From DASUPK01 sp963736305 (GTDB taxonomy: Bacteria > Actinomycetota > Thermoleophilia > Solirubrobacterales > 70-9), in assembly GCA_963736305.1 (NCBI GenBank), contig CAVTOD010000005.1:434001-498000 (forward strand): 64,000 nucleotides of DNA, in the 5' to 3' direction. The notes under the pieces were generated by a model. It was given only the letters and a program-made list of their open reading frames with translations, was not told the DNA's origin and did no database searches. Both the position numbers and the translations under genes were made by a program. Below are positions 43,204-52,712 of this stretch, piece by piece. The stretch's first letter is position 1; each line of letters opens with the position of its first letter.

Positions 43204-44016
43204 TTAGGCGGGGGCGGCCTCCGGCTCGGGCTGTGGATCGAGGTCCGTCGCCGGCGCCCTCGGTCGCAGCGGTGCGAACGACCAGTCCGGATTGACGCGG
43301 CCGAGCAGCGTCGCCACACCGACGGCCAGCGCCGCCGTCGCGAGCCCGAGGACCGCGTCGAGCCAGAAGTGGTTGCCGCTGGCGACCACCACGAAGGTCA
43401 TCAGCAGCGGATAGGCGAAGAGGAGCGCGCGCAGCGCCGGCGTCCGGACCAGCATCGCCAGCGACCACGCGAGGATCACCGAGAGGCCGACGTGCATCGA
43501 CGGGACCGCGGCGAACGGGTTGAAGAGCGCATCGCCAGGATGCGAGAGGAGCGGGTTGTTGCCGGTCACCGAGCTCGAGGGATCGAGGCCCAGTTCCGGG
43601 AGAAACCGCGGTGGTGCCGTCGGGAAGAGCGCGTAGCCGATCACCGAGATCGCCATGGCGGCGAAGACCGCGTTGCGCACGAAGCCGAAACTGCCGCGGT
43701 AGCGGAAGTACAGGATCGCCAGCATCAGGCAGCTGCCCTTGAAGTGCAGGTTGGCGTAACCCCAGCGCGCGAACTCCGCGGGCCACCCCGCCCCGACGGC
43801 CCAGTGCTGCACGCTGGGCTCGATCAGCAGCCCGATGGAGCGCTCGGCGCTGATCAGGTCGCGAGCGTGGGAGAACGAGATCCCCATGCCGGCGGTGACC
43901 GCCCCGCGGCCGTGTCGCCAGAGCCAGTACGCCGCGGCGAGCAGGAAGAGCTGCAGCAGGAGATCGAGCGGCCCGCGCGGGAGGAACTTCCAGTTTCTGA
44001 GCCGGCCTACGCTCAC
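43204..44016 (-). CDS. PAP2-family membrane phosphatase / inositol-phosphorylceramide-synthase-like
   Basis: A 270-residue polytopic protein with the PAP2 motifs ALFPTAPPRFLPE, PSMHVGLS and GNHFWLDAVLG. The two histidines and the Asp form the phosphatase/transferase triad. GTG 44016 overlaps the stop of the membrane gene upstream (GTGA). The motif arrangement matches the Aur1-type group that swaps phosphoinositol head groups or dephosphorylates lipid phosphates. It would act on the outer membrane leaflet, downstream of PI-phosphate. A second copy heads the operon. Confidence 0.85.
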   Translation of the reverse strand: MSVGRLRNWKFLPRGPLDLLLQLFLLAAAYWLWRHGRGAVTAGMGISFSHARDLISAERSIGLLIEPSVQHWAVGAGWPAEFARWGYANLHFKGSCLMLAILYFRYRGSFGFVRNAVFAAMAISVIGYALFPTAPPRFLPELGLDPSSSVTGNNPLLSHPGDALFNPFAAVPSMHVGLSVILAWSLAMLVRTPALRALLFAYPLLMTFVVVASGNHFWLDAVLGLATAALAVGVATLLGRVNPDWSFAPLRPRAPATDLDPQPEPEAAPA

Positions 44017-45659
44017 GGCGTCCGGCCCATGTGCGCGATCCGTGCGGCGCGGCCCGCCGCGGAGGACTGGGCGGACCCGTACTGGATCACCGGCTCCTGG
44101 TGGCAGCGCGGGCCCGAGCTGACGGCACGCACCGGGGAGAAGTCGATGCCCACGCGGAAGCGGCCGGGGGTGGTGACGTCGATCATCGTGTAGCCGCCCG
44201 GCGCCTGCTCGACGCAGCCGGTTCCCTGCTCGATCGACCAGTAGGGGGTCCAATGGACGCGGACGAGCACCGTGCCCGGCGCGCTCGCGTCGACGACGAA
44301 GCCCTGCGGGGTCAGCTTCACCATCTTCCCTCCGATCGCGAGCGGCGATGGATTGTGGACGGCGTACACGTTCCAGTTCTTGCTGTGGAAGACCCTGTCG
44401 AGGTAGCTGGGCGGACCGCGCTTGATCAGCCGCTTCTCACCAAAGGCCGCGTAGTCGAGCGGGGCGCGGGGGACCGCCACGTAGCCGACGCCGAGATCGT
44501 CGAGCCAGCTGCGGTACTGGCGCCCGGTGATGGGGGCGGATTGGTAGAAGATCGGGTTGAGCTTGCGATCCAGCTGGCGCTCCCAGCCGCGAGCGATGTA
44601 GATCCCGTTCGGCACGTAGGCCGACTCCCAGTGGTGTGCCTCGGGCAGCACCTCGACGCGCTGGGAGTCCCGGTGAGGCTGTCCGCGCAGGAAGTCCACG
44701 AGCGGCGCGTAGTAGCCGGCCTTCACCGAGGGCTGCGCGCTCACCTCCTCGAGGTCCCTCACCACCGGCGACCATTGCCAGTAGATCAACACCGGGATCA
44801 GGAGGAAGAGGGCGAACCGCTGGCGTCGCCACAGCCCGAAGGCGAGGACGGGGCCGAGCAGCAGCGAGCCCATCCGCGTGGCGTTCCCGCCCATCGGGCT
44901 CTGAATCAGGAACGCCGCGGCGAGCGCGGTCCCGTAGGCGGCGACGCCGTAGCGAAGCAGGCGCTCCTCCGGCGGCAGGGCGACGAAGACCGCAATCGTC
45001 ACGAGGATCGCCGGCTCGAAGCTCGAGAAGTCGAAGGGCTCGGTCCCTCCCTCGGGGAAGGCCGCGGAGATCAGGAGCGCGACGCCCACGCTGATCACGG
45101 CGAGCTCCAGGCCCTTGCGGCTGCGCTCGGCGATCGCATAGGCGACGACGCCGCACGCCAGGAAGAGCGCGGCGACCGGGCTCGCGAAGGGCGTCAGAAC
45201 GGCAAAGCCGATCGCCAGGAAGCGACGTCCCCTCTGTGCCGCCAGCACCGCGCTGAGCGCGACGGCGACGCCCAGTGCGAAGGTCAGCCGACCGGTGAAC
45301 AGGCTGATCGCCGTCGCGGTCGCAAACCAGATCACCCCGAGCCGGGCGCGATCCCCGAACCTCTCGTTTGCGATCGCGGAGAAGAGCAGGGCCGCGGCGA
45401 TCGCCGCCAGCACGCCGACCAGCCGGGTTCCGATCAGGGAGGCGAGGATCGGCAGGAGAATCCCGTAGCCGGGGAGGTGATGCCCGCCGAACCAGAAGTT
45501 GTCCCAGGTGACGATGCCCTCGTTCGCGAACAGGCCCGAGCGGAACACCTGGGCGGCGTGGTCAGCGCTGTCCGGCTGGATGATCAGGTAGGCGACGCCC
45601 AGGGCAGCCGCGACCAGCCCCGGCTCGCCGTAGCGGCGGAGCGCCTCTCGCGCGCTCAA
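44013..45659 (-). CDS. Polytopic membrane protein with extracytoplasmic C-terminal domain
   Basis: A 548-residue protein. TTG 45659 (TTGA overlap with the PAP2 stop) is the likely start. About ten membrane helices span residues 15-330, followed by roughly 220 soluble residues (PEAHHWESAYVPNGIYIARGWERQLD, GTVLVRVHWTPYWSIEQGTGCVEQ). The layout is that of GT-C glycosyltransferases or YfhO-like lipid glycosylation proteins, but no catalytic motif is certain. It is sandwiched between two PAP2 genes and overlaps both, so it belongs to the inositol-lipid pathway. Confidence 0.7.
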   Translation of the reverse strand: MSAREALRRYGEPGLVAAALGVAYLIIQPDSADHAAQVFRSGLFANEGIVTWDNFWFGGHHLPGYGILLPILASLIGTRLVGVLAAIAAALLFSAIANERFGDRARLGVIWFATATAISLFTGRLTFALGVAVALSAVLAAQRGRRFLAIGFAVLTPFASPVAALFLACGVVAYAIAERSRKGLELAVISVGVALLISAAFPEGGTEPFDFSSFEPAILVTIAVFVALPPEERLLRYGVAAYGTALAAAFLIQSPMGGNATRMGSLLLGPVLAFGLWRRQRFALFLLIPVLIYWQWSPVVRDLEEVSAQPSVKAGYYAPLVDFLRGQPHRDSQRVEVLPEAHHWESAYVPNGIYIARGWERQLDRKLNPIFYQSAPITGRQYRSWLDDLGVGYVAVPRAPLDYAAFGEKRLIKRGPPSYLDRVFHSKNWNVYAVHNPSPLAIGGKMVKLTPQGFVVDASAPGTVLVRVHWTPYWSIEQGTGCVEQAPGGYTMIDVTTPGRFRVGIDFSPVRAVSSGPRCHQEPVIQYGSAQSSAAGRAARIAHMGRTP

Positions 45660-46420
45660 GCCGTCGCTGGCCGCCAAGACCAGACGGCCGGCCGGACGCG
45701 GGCCAGTACCTGCAGGGCGGTGACGGCCGAGAGCACGGCGACGAGCAAGCCGAACGCACCGTCGACCCAGAAGTGGTTCGCGGTCACGATCACGACCCAG
45801 AACACGAGCAGCGGGTAGGCCGCCCACAGGACCTTCGTGACCGTGTATCTCGAGATCAAGACGCCGGTGAGGCCGATCATCGTCGAGAAGGCGACGTGCA
45901 TGCTGGGGATCGCCGCGTAGGGGTTGATGAAGAGCCTCACGAGGCCGGAGTCATGGTTGACCTGTGCGTACTGGGTGATCGTGTCCACCAGTCCGGTTTC
46001 CGGATACAGACGAGGCGGCGCGGTGGGCAGGACGGCGTAGCCGACCACGGCGAGGCCCATCGCCACCATGAACATGTTCCGAACGAAGTAGAAGTTCTGA
46101 TTGCGGAAGAGATAGAGCCAGACCAGGAAGGCCGTGGTTACCACGAAGTGACTGTTCATGTACATGAAGTTCGCGAAGTCGATGATGAAGCGCGAATGGA
46201 TGAACGCCGCCTGGAAATTCGGCTCGAAGAACGTGTGCGTGCTCCGCTCGAAGTCGATCACGTTCTGGCCGTTGACGAACGCGGTCGCGCGCTCGCCGTC
46301 GGCGACGCCGCGCACTGCCTCGTAGCTGAGCTCCGCGAGCACGAACAGACCGAGCTGCCGTCCCGCGTCCCCATACCCCTGAGGTAGCCAATTGCCGATT
46401 TTGTCGATCAGGGCACGCAT
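45656..46420 (-). CDS. PAP2-family membrane protein, first gene of inositol-lipid operon
   Basis: A 254-residue PAP2/Aur1-like protein with about six helices. AVLPTAPPRLYPETG, IPSMHVAFST and TANHFWVDGAFG carry the conserved His/His/Asp. It differs enough from the copy at 43204 to suggest separate substrates. ATG 46420 has TAGAAT 9 nt upstream, consistent with the operon promoter. It heads a run of seven to eight minus-strand genes down to 38387. Confidence 0.85.
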   Translation of the reverse strand: MRALIDKIGNWLPQGYGDAGRQLGLFVLAELSYEAVRGVADGERATAFVNGQNVIDFERSTHTFFEPNFQAAFIHSRFIIDFANFMYMNSHFVVTTAFLVWLYLFRNQNFYFVRNMFMVAMGLAVVGYAVLPTAPPRLYPETGLVDTITQYAQVNHDSGLVRLFINPYAAIPSMHVAFSTMIGLTGVLISRYTVTKVLWAAYPLLVFWVVIVTANHFWVDGAFGLLVAVLSAVTALQVLARVRPAVWSWRPATA

Positions 46421-46435
46421 GACCGGGAGATTCTA
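46421..46435 (-). promoter_or_regulatory. Promoter of inositol-lipid operon
   Basis: On the minus strand TAGAAT (46430-46435 on the forward strand) precedes ATG 46420 by nine bases. There is no ribosome site, so a leaderless or near-leaderless transcript is likely. Confidence 0.4.
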
Positions 46436-46476
46436 GTGATCAGGCGGCGTGTCGTTACGCCCAGATAACACCTTCG

Positions 46477-47334
46477 TCAGGAATTGCGGAACTCTTCGTC
46501 GGTTGTGAGGAATTCGATCACGCGATCGACGACCTCGGGAGCGTCGATCCACGGCCAATGACCGGCCTCGGGGAGCTCGATCAGCTCCGAGTTCGGCAGG
46601 CGCGCGGTGTAGGCGGGGCCGAAGCGGGCCGGGAGGTAGCGATCCCGCCCTCCCCAGACGACCAGAGCCGGGGCCCCGATCGTTCCCAGGCGCTTTCCCG
46701 CGGCGGCCAGCCGATCGGGCGGGGCGGAGCGATAAAGCCTCAGGATCGCCTCGAACGTGCCGGAGTCGAGCTGGTCCCAGATCATGTCGATGAAGGCCGG
46801 GTCGTGCCGGCTCCAGTCGCCGCGGGATTCGCGCAGCGCCAGGTCCAGCACCCTGCGACTCCAGAGCCTGTTGGAGAGCTCACCCAGGCCGCGCGTTCGC
46901 CAGATCCTGGCGGTCCGGTGCCATCGGTATCCGGGCAGCAGGACGACCGCATTCAGGATGACGAGCTTCCTGATCCTCTCCGGCTCCTCCTGCGCGCCGA
47001 TCAGCGCCAGTGCGCCCCAGTCGTGGACGACCAGGGAGTGCTCCTCCACGGCCATGCGCTGCAGGAAGCGCAGGGTGAACTTCGCAAGGCCGTCCATCGA
47101 GTAGTCGAAGTCCGCCGGTGGAGGTCGATCGGAGCGGCCCCAGCCCGGGAGGTCGAAGGCCAATGCGGGCCCGGTGATCCGCTCGAGGAACGGCTGCCAG
47201 TCCTGCGAATGGGTCGGGTTGCCGTGTACGAAGACGGCGGGTGGCCCGTCGCCCTTCACGCTCCTGAAGAACGTGGAGACTCCGTCGACCATCACGGTGC
47301 CGGTCTCGATCGGGGCCACGGTGGGCGGGGACAC
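46477..47334 (-). CDS. Alpha/beta hydrolase, haloalkane-dehalogenase-like
   Basis: A 285-residue hydrolase from GTG 47334. The oxyanion motif FVHGNPTHSQDW is followed by the nucleophile elbow VVHDWGAL with Asp105 in place of the usual serine. This marks haloalkane dehalogenases, epoxide hydrolases and fluoroacetate dehalogenases. WGGRDRYLP supplies the acid and AGHWPWID the catalytic histidine (about 258). The substrate class is thus halogenated alkanes or epoxides. A REP-like repeat lies directly behind its start. Confidence 0.85.
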   Translation of the reverse strand: MSPPTVAPIETGTVMVDGVSTFFRSVKGDGPPAVFVHGNPTHSQDWQPFLERITGPALAFDLPGWGRSDRPPPADFDYSMDGLAKFTLRFLQRMAVEEHSLVVHDWGALALIGAQEEPERIRKLVILNAVVLLPGYRWHRTARIWRTRGLGELSNRLWSRRVLDLALRESRGDWSRHDPAFIDMIWDQLDSGTFEAILRLYRSAPPDRLAAAGKRLGTIGAPALVVWGGRDRYLPARFGPAYTARLPNSELIELPEAGHWPWIDAPEVVDRVIEFLTTDEEFRNS

Positions 47335-47335
47335 T

Positions 47336-47403
47336 ATGCGAGGGTCATGCGAGGGGGCGCCGAAGGCGCCACCCGTTTCATGAGGGGCGCAACCCGTTTA
47401 ATG
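47336..47403. repeat. REP-like palindromic repeat, copy B with partial units
   Basis: The unit CATGCGAGGG-GGCGCC-GAA-GGCGCC-ACCCGTTTCATG (47346-47382) is preceded by a partial ATGCGAGGG (47336-47344). It is followed by a core-deleted copy (47379-47403, AGGGGCGCAACCCGTTTAATG). It fills the gap between the divergent hydrolase and endonuclease III genes. Confidence 0.7.
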
Positions 47404-47408
47404 GGGAC

Positions 47409-48185
47409 GTGCCTCTGCCGAGCAAGGTCGTACTGGCCGACGGGACCACTGCCACCCTTCCACCGGGCACGCCGCCCCGTGTCCCGAAGCGCGACCCGGC
47501 GTGGCGCCGCCCGTCGCGGCGGCGCGTCCTCGCGATCCGCGACCGCCTCCGCGAGCTCTACGGGCAGCCCGTCAACCAGCCCCACGGTCACCCGATTGCC
47601 GAGCTCGTGCGAACGGTGCTCTCCCAGAACACGAACGATCGCAACCGCGATGTCGCCTACGACCGGCTGCGCGAGCGGTTCCCCACGTGGGAGGAGGTCC
47701 GCGACGCGCCTACCGAGGAGGTCGAGGGGGCGCTCAAGCCCGGCGGGCTGAGCGCGACGAAGGCGCCGCGGATCCAGGAGATCCTCGGCCGGCTCGATGA
47801 CCATCCCGATCTCGACTGGCTCGCCGAAGCCCCTCGCGAGGAGGCGCTCGAGTTCCTCACCGACCTTCCCGGGGTGGGCCGCAAGACGGCGGCCTGCGTG
47901 CTGATCTTCGCCTTCGGCCGCCCGGAGATTCCGGTGGACACGCACGTGCACCGCGTCGGCGGCCGCCTCGGCCTCTTCAGGCTTGGGGCCCCGTTCGTGG
48001 AGGCTCACGACGAGATGCTCGCGATCACCCCGCCGGAGGACGCCTATGAGCTGCACGTCAACCTGATCCAGCATGGGCGCGCGGTCTGCCGCCCAAAGCC
48101 CCGCTGCGGTGAATGCCGCCTCCGCCGGATGTGTCCTTGGTACAGAGCGAACAAGTCGGCAGCGGTACCCGCAGGATCCCGATGA
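47409..48185 (+). CDS. nth: Endonuclease III-family DNA glycosylase/AP lyase
   Basis: A 258-residue HhH-GPD glycosylase. The helix-hairpin-helix LPGVGRKTA holds catalytic Lys159, and Asp177 follows 18 residues later (VDTHVHR), the same spacing as in E. coli Nth. The Fe-S cluster cysteines are intact (CRPKPRCGECRLRRMC). The first 30 residues are a Pro/Arg-rich extension. It removes oxidised pyrimidines. GTG 47409 lies right behind the REP-like array, which occupies its promoter position. Confidence 0.9.
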   Translation: MPLPSKVVLADGTTATLPPGTPPRVPKRDPAWRRPSRRRVLAIRDRLRELYGQPVNQPHGHPIAELVRTVLSQNTNDRNRDVAYDRLRERFPTWEEVRDAPTEEVEGALKPGGLSATKAPRIQEILGRLDDHPDLDWLAEAPREEALEFLTDLPGVGRKTAACVLIFAFGRPEIPVDTHVHRVGGRLGLFRLGAPFVEAHDEMLAITPPEDAYELHVNLIQHGRAVCRPKPRCGECRLRRMCPWYRANKSAAVPAGSR

Positions 48186-48231
48186 GCCGCCGGGACGGTC
48201 CTCGCGCCCCCTATATGCTCCGGCGCGCGAA

Positions 48232-48624
48232 ATGAAGCGGAGCACTTTTGTCATGTTCGGGCTGATCGTGTTGATCCTGGGTCTCGGAATCCCGGCCTGG
48301 GCGATCACTCACGAGGGCTCTCAGAGCGCCTCGCCGGAGGACGTTCCCGCCAGCCTCCAGGAGGGCAAGGACCTGTTCGTGACGAACTGCGGCGCCTGCC
48401 ACACGCTCGCGAAGGCGGGTACCGACGGCGTCATCGGCCCGAACCTCGACGAGCTGCTCGCCCCGCCGAGCGCCAGCGCTCCCGATCCCTCGACGATCAA
48501 GCCTCGCGTCCTCAGCGCCATCAACAACGGCGTCGCCGGCCGGATGCCGAAGGGAATCGTGAGCGGCCAGCAGGCCGACCAGGTCGCGACCTTCGTCTCA
48601 CAGGTCGCCGGCCAGGGCCCGTAG
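48232..48624 (+). CDS. Membrane-anchored c-type cytochrome
   Basis: A 130-residue protein with one N-terminal transmembrane anchor (TFVMFGLIVLILGLGIPAWAI) and a class I cytochrome c domain. The heme motif is CGACH with CNxC-free spacing, and the sixth ligand is the methionine in GRMPKG. It would face the outside and shuttle electrons in the respiratory chain. No oxidase or reductase gene is adjacent, so the partner is unknown. A TATGCT box sits 12 nt upstream. Confidence 0.9.
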   Translation: MKRSTFVMFGLIVLILGLGIPAWAITHEGSQSASPEDVPASLQEGKDLFVTNCGACHTLAKAGTDGVIGPNLDELLAPPSASAPDPSTIKPRVLSAINNGVAGRMPKGIVSGQQADQVATFVSQVAGQGP

Positions 48625-48641
48625 CGGTACCGAGTTCTGCG

Positions 48642-48680
48642 GCTAATTGCGGTTTCGGCCGCAACTATGCGTGAATTAGC
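48642..48680. other. Nested inverted repeats
   Basis: Outer arms GCTAATT (48642-48648) and AATTAGC (48674-48680) enclose inner arms TTGCGG/CCGCAA (48647-48664) with loop TTTCGG. It lies between the cytochrome stop and the secreted phosphodiesterase. It could be a terminator for the cytochrome or an operator for the next gene. Confidence 0.45.
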
Positions 48681-48772
48681 GTTGTTAGCAGCAGTGCAGT
48701 GAAGAGAGAGGCTCGAGGGGACCGCACGCACCGATGCGTGGCAAACAGGCCCCTCAGAGAAAGGAGTTCCTG

Positions 48773-50017
48773 TTGAGTCACGCACATCAGTCCCCGGGTA
48801 CTCGGGGGCGCTTCGGTATGGCGCTGGTCTTTGGGCTCGTGTTGGCCCTCGGCCTGACGCTGCTCCCTGGCGCCGCCGATGCCAAGGGCAAGAAGAAGGG
48901 CAAGGGCACGCAGCTCACGGTCATGACCCGCAACCTGTACCTGGGCGCGGATCTGACCCCGGCGCTGCAGGCCAGCACCCTCGACGCGGCGGTCGATGCC
49001 GGTGGGCAGATCGTCAACCAGGTGCATGCGACCAAATTCCCGTCGGTGCGCGCCGCGTCGCTTGCGGCCGAGATCAAGCAGCGTAAGCCGGACATCGTCG
49101 GGTTGCAGGAGGCAGCCTGGTGGCGTACGGGACCAACGAACCCGTTGGCCGCCGTCAGCGGCCCGGTCGCGACCCAGACCGACCCGGCAGGTGGAGACTT
49201 CCTCACGGATCTCCTCAACGCCGTGAACAAGGGCGGCAAGAAGGGAAAGAAGGGCAAGAAGGGCAAGGCGCCCGTCCGCTACGTGCTCGCCAACGTCAAG
49301 ACGGAGTTCGATTTCGAGCTCCCCGTCAATGACGACGGCATTGGCAGCGGCCTCGCGGGCGCGGATCACAATGAGCGCCTGACGATGCGCGACGCGATCC
49401 TGGTTCGCAAGGGCGTCGGCATCAAGTTCAATCACCCGACCAGCGGCACGTATGCCACGTTGCTCCGCGAGAAGGTCGGCGGCCCCAATGGCATCGATGT
49501 CGACGTCACGCGGGGTTGGAACGCCATCGACGTGAAGGCTCGCGGCAGGAGCTTCCACTTGGTGGACACGCACCTGGAGGCGTTCGACAGCCAGGGCACC
49601 AACCCGACCAACCTGGGAACCTCGCTCGGCAAGGGAGATATCCGTGCCGCTCAGGCGACGCAGCTGGTCGGACCGGGTGGAGCGGCCAACAGCACCAGGC
49701 CGGTCATCCTGCTCGGTGACATGAACTCGGACGACGACACCGTCCAGCCCAATGGCGATCGCAACGCGTATGCCGCGCTGACCGCCGGTGGGTTCAGCGA
49801 GCGGAGCACCGCGAACCCGCTCGGCTGTTGTCTCAACGACCCGTTCCTGGTCGGTGGGCCGAACTCGATCAACGATTTCGACCACCAGGTCGACCACGTC
49901 CTCACGAACACCAGCAAGATCAGGTTCGTGAAGGGCTTCGTCGACGGCCGGGCGCCGGTCAACGGCCTCTACCCCTCGGATCACGCCGCACTGACGAGCG
50001 TGTTGAAGATCAAGTAG
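48773..50017 (+). CDS. Secreted endonuclease/exonuclease/phosphatase-family protein
   Basis: A 414-residue exported EEP-fold enzyme. TTG 48773 is chosen because an AAAGGAG ribosome site lies 7 nt before it; the in-frame ATG 48734 has none. A signal peptide (FGMALVFGLVLALGLTLLPGAADA) precedes the catalytic domain: VMTRNLYLG, IVGLQEA, HLVDTHLEAF, VILLGDMNSDD and YPSDHAALTS. A KKGKKGKKGK stretch interrupts the domain near residue 150. Likely substrates are extracellular nucleic acid or phospholipid. It ends in a strong terminator. Confidence 0.88.
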   Translation: MSHAHQSPGTRGRFGMALVFGLVLALGLTLLPGAADAKGKKKGKGTQLTVMTRNLYLGADLTPALQASTLDAAVDAGGQIVNQVHATKFPSVRAASLAAEIKQRKPDIVGLQEAAWWRTGPTNPLAAVSGPVATQTDPAGGDFLTDLLNAVNKGGKKGKKGKKGKAPVRYVLANVKTEFDFELPVNDDGIGSGLAGADHNERLTMRDAILVRKGVGIKFNHPTSGTYATLLREKVGGPNGIDVDVTRGWNAIDVKARGRSFHLVDTHLEAFDSQGTNPTNLGTSLGKGDIRAAQATQLVGPGGAANSTRPVILLGDMNSDDDTVQPNGDRNAYAALTAGGFSERSTANPLGCCLNDPFLVGGPNSINDFDHQVDHVLTNTSKIRFVKGFVDGRAPVNGLYPSDHAALTSVLKIK

Positions 50018-50044
50018 GGACCGAAAGCAATCGGATTCACTCAG

Positions 50045-50077
50045 GAGGCCGGGGCCCAGCGCCCCGGCCTCTTTTTT
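50045..50077 (+). terminator. Rho-independent terminator
   Basis: GAGGCCGGGGC-CCAGC-GCCCCGGCCTC followed by six T. It has an 11-bp perfect stem and is the only textbook intrinsic terminator seen in the window. It ends the secreted phosphodiesterase transcript and insulates the dnaK promoter. Confidence 0.93.
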
Positions 50078-50101
50078 GCGCCGCTTTACATCCAGGCACA
50101 T

Positions 50102-50124
50102 ATCTGCCACACTGCGACTTAGAT
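50102..50124. promoter_or_regulatory. HAIR-like HspR site upstream of dnaK
   Basis: ATCTGCCA-N7-ACTTAGAT, of which the right half ACTTAGATTTCTT matches the clpB site at 55797-55819. HspR's classical HAIR element is CTTGAGT-N7-ACTCAAG; this keeps the N7 spacing and the AGT/ACT core only in part. Candidate HspR operator, weaker left half. Confidence 0.45.
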
Positions 50125-50195
50125 TTCTTAAGGAAGAGACTTGGGAGGAGCTACCCTTCACCAAGTCATACAACGAAAGCTTTGGAGGATTGACA

Positions 50196-52088
<1,893 letters not shown>

Positions 52089-52097
52089 GGGGTGCCG

Positions 52098-52712
52098 ATG
52101 AGCGACGAACATGATGCGAGGGCGCGCGACAGCGCGACCCGTGATGAAGAGGGCGACGAGGAGGTCGTCGACGCCGAGGTCGTAGACGCGGAGGTGGTGG
52201 ACGAGCAGCAACAGCCACCCGACGCGGACGGCAACGGTGCCGTCGACCAAGTCGAGAGAGATCTCGATGAGCTCGGGGCCACCAAGCGCGAGCGCGACGA
52301 GTACCTCGAGCTCGCGCAGCGAACGCGAGCGGACTTCGAGAACTACCGCAAGCGAGTGGCCAAGGACACCGCCGATGCCCTCGCCCGCGGGAAGGCGGAG
52401 CTCGCCCGCGAGCTCCTGCCCGTGATCGACAACCTGGAGCGCGCGCTCGAGGCCGGAGGGGAGCCCTCGGCCCACAGCGCCCTCGTCGAGGGTGTGGCGA
52501 TGGTCCGTGACGAGCTCCACGGCCGGCTCGAGGGCGCGGGCGTCGAGGCATTCGACCCCACCGGCGAGAAGTTCGACCCGCAGCTGCATGAGGCGCTCTC
52601 GATGAAGCCCGATGACGGCACCGAGCCCGGCGTCGTCGTGGAGACGGTCGCCAAGGGCTACCGGCTCAATGGCCAGGTACTTCGTCCGGCGAAGGTGGTG
52701 GTGAGCAGGTAA
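52098..52712 (+). CDS. grpE: Nucleotide exchange factor GrpE
   Basis: A 204-residue dimeric exchange factor for DnaK. An acidic, repetitive N-terminus (GDEEVVDAEVVDAEVVDE) leads into the long coiled coil (RERDEYLELAQRTRADFENYRKRVAKD) and the C-terminal beta wing with GEKFDPQLHEALS and GYRLNGQVLRPAKVVVS. ATG 52098 is preferred over GTG 52092 because AAGGGG sits about 6 nt upstream. Its stop overlaps the dnaJ start (TAATG). Confidence 0.96.
   Translation: MSDEHDARARDSATRDEEGDEEVVDAEVVDAEVVDEQQQPPDADGNGAVDQVERDLDELGATKRERDEYLELAQRTRADFENYRKRVAKDTADALARGKAELARELLPVIDNLERALEAGGEPSAHSALVEGVAMVRDELHGRLEGAGVEAFDPTGEKFDPQLHEALSMKPDDGTEPGVVVETVAKGYRLNGQVLRPAKVVVSR

Noticed and set aside
36807..46420. 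Sphingolipid pathway linking the endoglycoceramidase-like enzyme with the Aur1-like PAP2 proteins
   Set aside because: No serine palmitoyltransferase or other sphingoid-base gene is in the window; the link rests only on proximity and family style.
49230..49270. Tandem GGCAAGAAGGG-type repeats as a CRISPR or VNTR
   Set aside because: It is a short lysine/glycine-coding stretch inside the secreted phosphodiesterase, with no spacer structure.
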